Origin: Streptomyces hygroscopicus subsp. hygroscopicus
GTDB taxonomy: Bacteria; Actinomycetota; Actinomycetes; Streptomycetales; Streptomycetaceae
Assembly: GCF_030269125.1 (NCBI RefSeq)
Contig: NZ_BSSM01000012.1
Location: 1 to 64,000 of the forward strand
Length of the DNA stretch: 64,000 nt
Direction of reading: 5' to 3'
Below, piece by piece: positions 60,368 through 64,000 of this stretch. Position numbers and translations under genes: made by a program. The notes under the pieces are model-generated. The model did no database searches. It was given only the letters and a program-made list of their open reading frames with translations, and had not been told where the DNA came from. Every line of letters begins with the position of its first letter. Position 1 is the stretch's first letter.

Positions 60368-61507
60368 ATGAGTGTGGCCGGCACGAGCACCGGGCCGGAG
60401 GGACGGGACGCGCGCGGCGCCGCCACGTCCGGGTGCGCCGCGGACGACGGCCGCGGACTCCCTCCCGACCAGCTCCCCGACGGGCTGGTGGTCGCCGACG
60501 AGCGGGGGCGTGTCGTCGGGTTCAACGCGGCGGCGGAGCGCATCACCGCCGTACCCGCCGCCGAGGCCCTCGGGCAGCCGCTGGAGAAGGCGCTGCCGTT
60601 AGAGGACCTGGAGGGGCGCCGCTGGTGGCAGCTCACCGACCCCTACGGGGGCCTCTCCACAAGGACCCGGCAGCCGGAGCGCAATCTGCTGCTGCCCGGC
60701 GGCCGCGAGGTGCTCGTCACCGCCCGGTACGTCCGCGCCGAGCCCCTCGGCCCCGTGCGGCGCCTGATCGTCTGCCTGCGGGACACCGAGGCCCGCCGCC
60801 GCACCGAGCGCAGCCACGCAGAGCTGATCGCCACCGTCGCCCATGAACTGCGCTCCCCGCTGACCTCCGTCAAAGGGTTCACGGCCACCCTGCTGGCCAA
60901 GTGGGAGCGCTTCACCGACGACCAGAAGCGGCTGATGCTGGAGACCGTCGACGCCGACGCCGACCGGGTCACCCGGCTCATCGCCGAACTGCTGGACATC
61001 TCCAGGATCGACTCGGGGCGCCTGGAGGTGCGCAGGCAGCCCGTCGACATAGGGGCCGCCGTCTCCCGCCACATCCAGGCGTACGTCGCCGCGGGGCAGA
61101 GCGCCGGACGCTTCCTGCTGCGCATCGAGCAGCCGCTGCCCGACCTGTGGGCAGACCCCGACAAGATCGACCAGGTGCTCAGCAACCTGCTGGAAAATGC
61201 CGTGCGGCACGGCGAGGGAACCGTCACCATCGACATCACGCCCACGGCGTCCCCCCGCGAGGGCGAGGAGGCCGGCACGTCGGTCACGGTGAGCGACGAG
61301 GGGTCCGGCATCCCGGAGGAATCCATGAACCGCGTCTTCACCCGCTTCTGGCGGGGCAGCAAGCGCGGTGGCACCGGACTCGGGCTGTACATCGTCAAGG
61401 GCATCGTCGAGGCCCACGGCGGCACCATCACGGTCGGCCGCGCGCGCGGCGGCGGCGCCGAGTTCCGATTTACGTTGCCCGTGAGCGCCCCGGCGTATCT
61501 CGCCTAG
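60368..61507 (+). CDS. PAS-domain histidine kinase with a TTA codon
   Basis: 379 residues, no membrane helices, so cytosolic. PAS domain at about 35-140 (LPDGLVVADERGRVVGFNAA), HisKA with His159 (ATVAHELRSPLTSVKGF), and HATPase (QVLSNLLENAVRHGEGTVTI, VSDEGSGIPEESMNRVFTRF, GGTGLGLYIVKGI). Leu78 is encoded by TTA (60599-60601), the only in-frame TTA I found in the window. In Streptomyces this makes translation depend on the bldA tRNA. No response regulator is adjacent. A TAGGGT at 60318-60323 is a possible -10. Confidence 0.94.
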   Translation: MSVAGTSTGPEGRDARGAATSGCAADDGRGLPPDQLPDGLVVADERGRVVGFNAAAERITAVPAAEALGQPLEKALPLEDLEGRRWWQLTDPYGGLSTRTRQPERNLLLPGGREVLVTARYVRAEPLGPVRRLIVCLRDTEARRRTERSHAELIATVAHELRSPLTSVKGFTATLLAKWERFTDDQKRLMLETVDADADRVTRLIAELLDISRIDSGRLEVRRQPVDIGAAVSRHIQAYVAAGQSAGRFLLRIEQPLPDLWADPDKIDQVLSNLLENAVRHGEGTVTIDITPTASPREGEEAGTSVTVSDEGSGIPEESMNRVFTRFWRGSKRGGTGLGLYIVKGIVEAHGGTITVGRARGGGAEFRFTLPVSAPAYLA

Positions 61508-61635
61508 CGGCCCACGGGCTCTTCGTCACCCTCCACCCCGTTAGACTCGGCCTTTGGCACCTTTGTGTCCTTCACGCGGCCCTCGCGAGTCGGTGACGGG
61601 GACCATCCGCCAGCCAATCGGAAGCACGGGAAGAG

Positions 61636-62757
61636 ATGTCGGCACCCAATAAGTCGTACGACCCTGTCGAGGTCGAGGCGTTGAAACCGGAAGAGATCGA
61701 GCGCATGCGGGACGAGGCGCTCGCCGCCTTCGCCGCCGCGGACTCCCTCGACGCGCTCCACGAGGCCAAGGTCGCCCACACCGGCCCTGCGTCCCCGCTG
61801 GCCCTCGCCAACCGCGAGATCGGCGCCCTGCCCCCGCACGCCAAGGCCGACGCGGGCAAGCGCGTCGGCATGGCCCGCGGCGCCGTCAACAAGGGGCTCG
61901 CCGCCCGCCAGACCGAGCTGGAGGCCGAGCGCGACGCCCGGGTGCTGGTCGAGGAGGACGTCGACGTCTCCCTGCCGTACGACCGCGTCCCCGCCGGTGC
62001 CCGCCACCCGCTGACCACGCTGTCGGAGCGCATCGAGGACATCTTCGTGGCCATGGGCTACGAGGTCGCCGAGGGCCCCCAGGCCGAGGCCGAGTGGTTC
62101 AACTTCGACGCCCTGAACATCGGCCCGGACCACCCGGCCCGCGGCGAGGCCGACACCTTCTTCGTGCAGGGCCCGGACGGCGGCGCCGAGTCGGGTGTGG
62201 TCATGCGCACCCACACCTCGCCCGTGCAGATCCGCTCGCTGCTCGGCCGTGAGCTGCCGGTCTACGTGATCTGTCCCGGCCGCGTCTACCGCACCGACGA
62301 GCTGGACGCCACGCACACGCCCGTCTTCCACCAGGTCGAACTGCTCGCCGTGGACGAGGGCCTGACCATGGCCGACCTCAAGGGCACCCTGGACCACATG
62401 GTCCAGTCGCTGTTCGGCGAGGGCATGAAGACCCGGCTGCGGCCCAACTTCTTCCCCTTCACCGAGCCGAGCGCCGAGATGGACATGCTCTGCTACGTGT
62501 GCAAGGGCGAGTCCGTCGGCAACCCCGACCGCCCGTGCCGCACCTGCTCCAGCGAGGGCTGGATCGAGCTGGGCGGCTGCGGCATGGTCAATCCGCGGGT
62601 GCTCACCGCCTGCGGTGTCGACCCGGAGAAGTACAGCGGCTTCGCCTTCGGGTTCGGCATCGAGCGGATGCTGATGTTCCGCCACAACGTCGAAGACATG
62701 CGAGACATGGTCGAGGGTGACGTCCGGTTCACCCGGCCCTTCGGGATGGAGATCTGA
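61636..62757 (+). CDS. pheS: Phenylalanine-tRNA ligase alpha subunit
   Basis: 373 residues. N-terminal coiled coil (EALKPEEIERMRDEALAAFA), then the class II catalytic core: motif 1 region HPLTTLSERIEDIFVAMGYE, motif 2 VYRTDELDATHTPVFHQVE, motif 3 SGFAFGFGIERMLMFRH. ATG 61636 after GGGAAGAG. A TAGACT at 61542-61547 is a likely -10, leader about 85 nt. Its stop overlaps the pheT start (TGATG). Confidence 0.98.
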   Translation: MSAPNKSYDPVEVEALKPEEIERMRDEALAAFAAADSLDALHEAKVAHTGPASPLALANREIGALPPHAKADAGKRVGMARGAVNKGLAARQTELEAERDARVLVEEDVDVSLPYDRVPAGARHPLTTLSERIEDIFVAMGYEVAEGPQAEAEWFNFDALNIGPDHPARGEADTFFVQGPDGGAESGVVMRTHTSPVQIRSLLGRELPVYVICPGRVYRTDELDATHTPVFHQVELLAVDEGLTMADLKGTLDHMVQSLFGEGMKTRLRPNFFPFTEPSAEMDMLCYVCKGESVGNPDRPCRTCSSEGWIELGGCGMVNPRVLTACGVDPEKYSGFAFGFGIERMLMFRHNVEDMRDMVEGDVRFTRPFGMEI

Positions 62758-64000
62758 TGCGGGTCCCGCTTTCTTGGCTGCGGGAGTACGTCGACCTGCC
62801 GGCCACCGAGACCGGCCGTGACGTCCAGGCCAAGCTCATTTCGGCCGGTCTGGAGGTCGAGACCGTCGAACAGCTCGGCGCCGACCTCAAGGGCCCCCTG
62901 GTCGTCGGCCAGGTGCTCACCATCGAGGAGCTGGAGGGCTTCAAGAAGCCGATCCGCTTCTGCACGGTCGACGTCGGCCAGGCCAACGGCACCGGCGAGC
63001 CCCAGGAGATCGTCTGCGGCGCCCGCAACTTCGCGGTCGGCGACAAGGTCGTCGTGGTGCTCCCCGGCGCCACCCTGCCCGGCGGGTTCTCCATCGCCGC
63101 CCGCAAGACCTACGGCAAGGTCTCGCACGGCATGATCTGCTCCAGCGACGAGCTGGGCATGGGCGACGACAACACCCACGGCATCATCGTGCTGCCGCCG
63201 GAGACCGAGGTCGGCAAGGACGCCATCGAGCTCCTGGAGCTGGTGGACGAGGTCCTGGACATCGCCGTCACCGCCAACCGCGGCGACTGCCTGTCCATCC
63301 GCGGCGTCGCCCGCGAGACCGCCATCGCCTACGGCCTGCCGCTGCGCGACCCCGCCCTGATCGACGTGCCGGCGCCGAACGCCTACGGCTACCCGGTCCG
63401 GGTCTCCGACCCGTTCGGCTGCGACCGCTTCACCGCGCGCACCGTCACCGGTCTGCGCCCCGAGGCCCGCTCCCCGCTCTGGCTCCAGCGCCGGATCCAG
63501 AAGGTCGGCATGCGCCCGATCTCGCTCGCCGTCGACGTCACGAACTACGTGATGATGGAGCTGGGCCAGCCGCTGCACGCCTACGACCGGAGGCTGGTCC
63601 AGGGCACGATCGGGGTGCGCCGCGCCGAGGAGGGCGAGAAGCTCGTCACCCTCGACGGCGTCGAGCGCAAGCTGCACGCCGAGGACCTGGTCATCACGGA
63701 CGACCGAGGCCCCATCGGCCTGGCCGGCGTGATGGGCGGTGCCAACACGGAGATCGCCGACCACGGCGAGGACGCGGAGAACGCGACCACCGACGTGGTG
63801 ATCGAGGCGGCCCACTTCGACGCGGTCTCCATCGCGCGCACGGCCCGCCGCCACAAGCTGCTGTCCGAGGCATCCCGCCGCTTCGAGCGCGGGGTGGACC
63901 CGGCGGCCGCGGCCGCCGCCGCGCAGCGCACCGTGGACCTGCTGGTGCTCCTCGCGGGCGGCACCGCCGAGGCGGGCGTCACCGAGGTCGTCGCGCCCTC
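62757..64000 (+). CDS. pheT: Phenylalanine-tRNA ligase beta subunit (5' part)
   Basis: First 414 codons; the gene runs off the window. MRVPLSWLREYVDLPATETG begins the protein. The tRNA-binding OB domain (EIVCGARNFAVGDKVVVVLP) follows, then the B3/4 editing domain (RPISLAVDVTNYVMMELGQP; LHAYDRR) and the B5 domain (RFERGVDP). ATG 62757 overlaps the pheS stop by one base. Forms the alpha2beta2 enzyme with PheS. Confidence 0.98.
   Translation, partial: MRVPLSWLREYVDLPATETGRDVQAKLISAGLEVETVEQLGADLKGPLVVGQVLTIEELEGFKKPIRFCTVDVGQANGTGEPQEIVCGARNFAVGDKVVVVLPGATLPGGFSIAARKTYGKVSHGMICSSDELGMGDDNTHGIIVLPPETEVGKDAIELLELVDEVLDIAVTANRGDCLSIRGVARETAIAYGLPLRDPALIDVPAPNAYGYPVRVSDPFGCDRFTARTVTGLRPEARSPLWLQRRIQKVGMRPISLAVDVTNYVMMELGQPLHAYDRRLVQGTIGVRRAEEGEKLVTLDGVERKLHAEDLVITDDRGPIGLAGVMGGANTEIADHGEDAENATTDVVIEAAHFDAVSIARTARRHKLLSEASRRFERGVDPAAAAAAAQRTVDLLVLLAGGTAEAGVTEVVAP

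Noticed and set aside
61541..61600. Phe-rich reading (TTT, TTT, TTC) before pheS as an attenuation leader peptide
   Set aside because: No ATG, GTG or TTG start lies in that frame nearby, and no terminator/antiterminator pair follows.

Overview
This is a high-GC actinobacterial chromosome segment that reads as Streptomyces. It has GTG/ATG starts with GGAGG-type ribosome binding sites, a Pup-proteasome cluster, a five-gene conservon with a GTPase and a P450, and a single rare TTA codon in one gene. The gene order, as I remember it, follows S. coelicolor SCO1657 down to SCO1594. It is core-chromosome material. I see no rRNA, tRNA, insertion sequence, prophage or CRISPR array.

Layout. 1-4.3 kb: 3' end of metH, a HAD phosphatase and an orphan peptide-binding lipoprotein. 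4.3-10 kb: a response regulator, a RecB-family nuclease, a site-2-type protease, tRNA m1A58 methyltransferase, a secreted protein and a 3Fe-4S ferredoxin. 10.5-16.7 kb: arc, dop, pup, an endonuclease VII-like gene, prcB and prcA. 16.8-19.2 kb: a LacI regulator diverging from an MFS exporter. 19.2-29.5 kb: pafA, two FKBP isomerases, pafB, pafC, two small proteins, tatA, tatC and a HelY-type helicase. 29.8-34.5 kb: conservon (cvn/rar-like) operon. 34.5-46.2 kb: RluA synthase, GNAT, 5'-nucleotidase, an iron-box-controlled siderophore-interacting protein, a 5'-3' exonuclease, a betaine/proline ABC transporter, a cupin regulator, a metal-chelate binding protein, and a TDT transporter with a LysR regulator. 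46.6-51.8 kb: a gamma-glutamylation module (hydrolase, GntR/FCD regulator, glutamine synthetase-like ligase, aldehyde dehydrogenase, SDR). 51.8-57.5 kb: PLP enzyme, repeat-rich membrane protein with a mycosin-like protease, SseB-like protein, DUF1844. 57.5-64 kb: infC-rpmI-rplT, rRNA methyltransferase, PAS histidine kinase, pheS and partial pheT.

How it fits together. Pup is conjugated to lysines by PafA and removed by Dop; Arc unfolds tagged proteins into the PrcBA chamber. PafB and PafC are WYL-domain activators of the mycobacterial LexA-independent DNA-damage response. The most striking observation is that sequences with the exact geometry of the mycobacterial PafBC (RecA-NDp) promoter, TGTC(A/G)GTG-N8-TAnnnT, lie directly upstream of the RecB-family nuclease and the HelY-type helicase. 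Close variants precede the 5'-3' exonuclease and pup, and a weaker one precedes infC. I infer that this neighbourhood holds the PafBC regulator together with several of its likely targets, including the proteasome operon.

Other notable points: infC starts with AUC; several genes look leaderless (TAnnnT 6-10 nt before the start codon); Pup is encoded with a C-terminal Glu; the conservon P450 lacks ExxR; and there is a 133-bp tandem repeat between two convergent genes.
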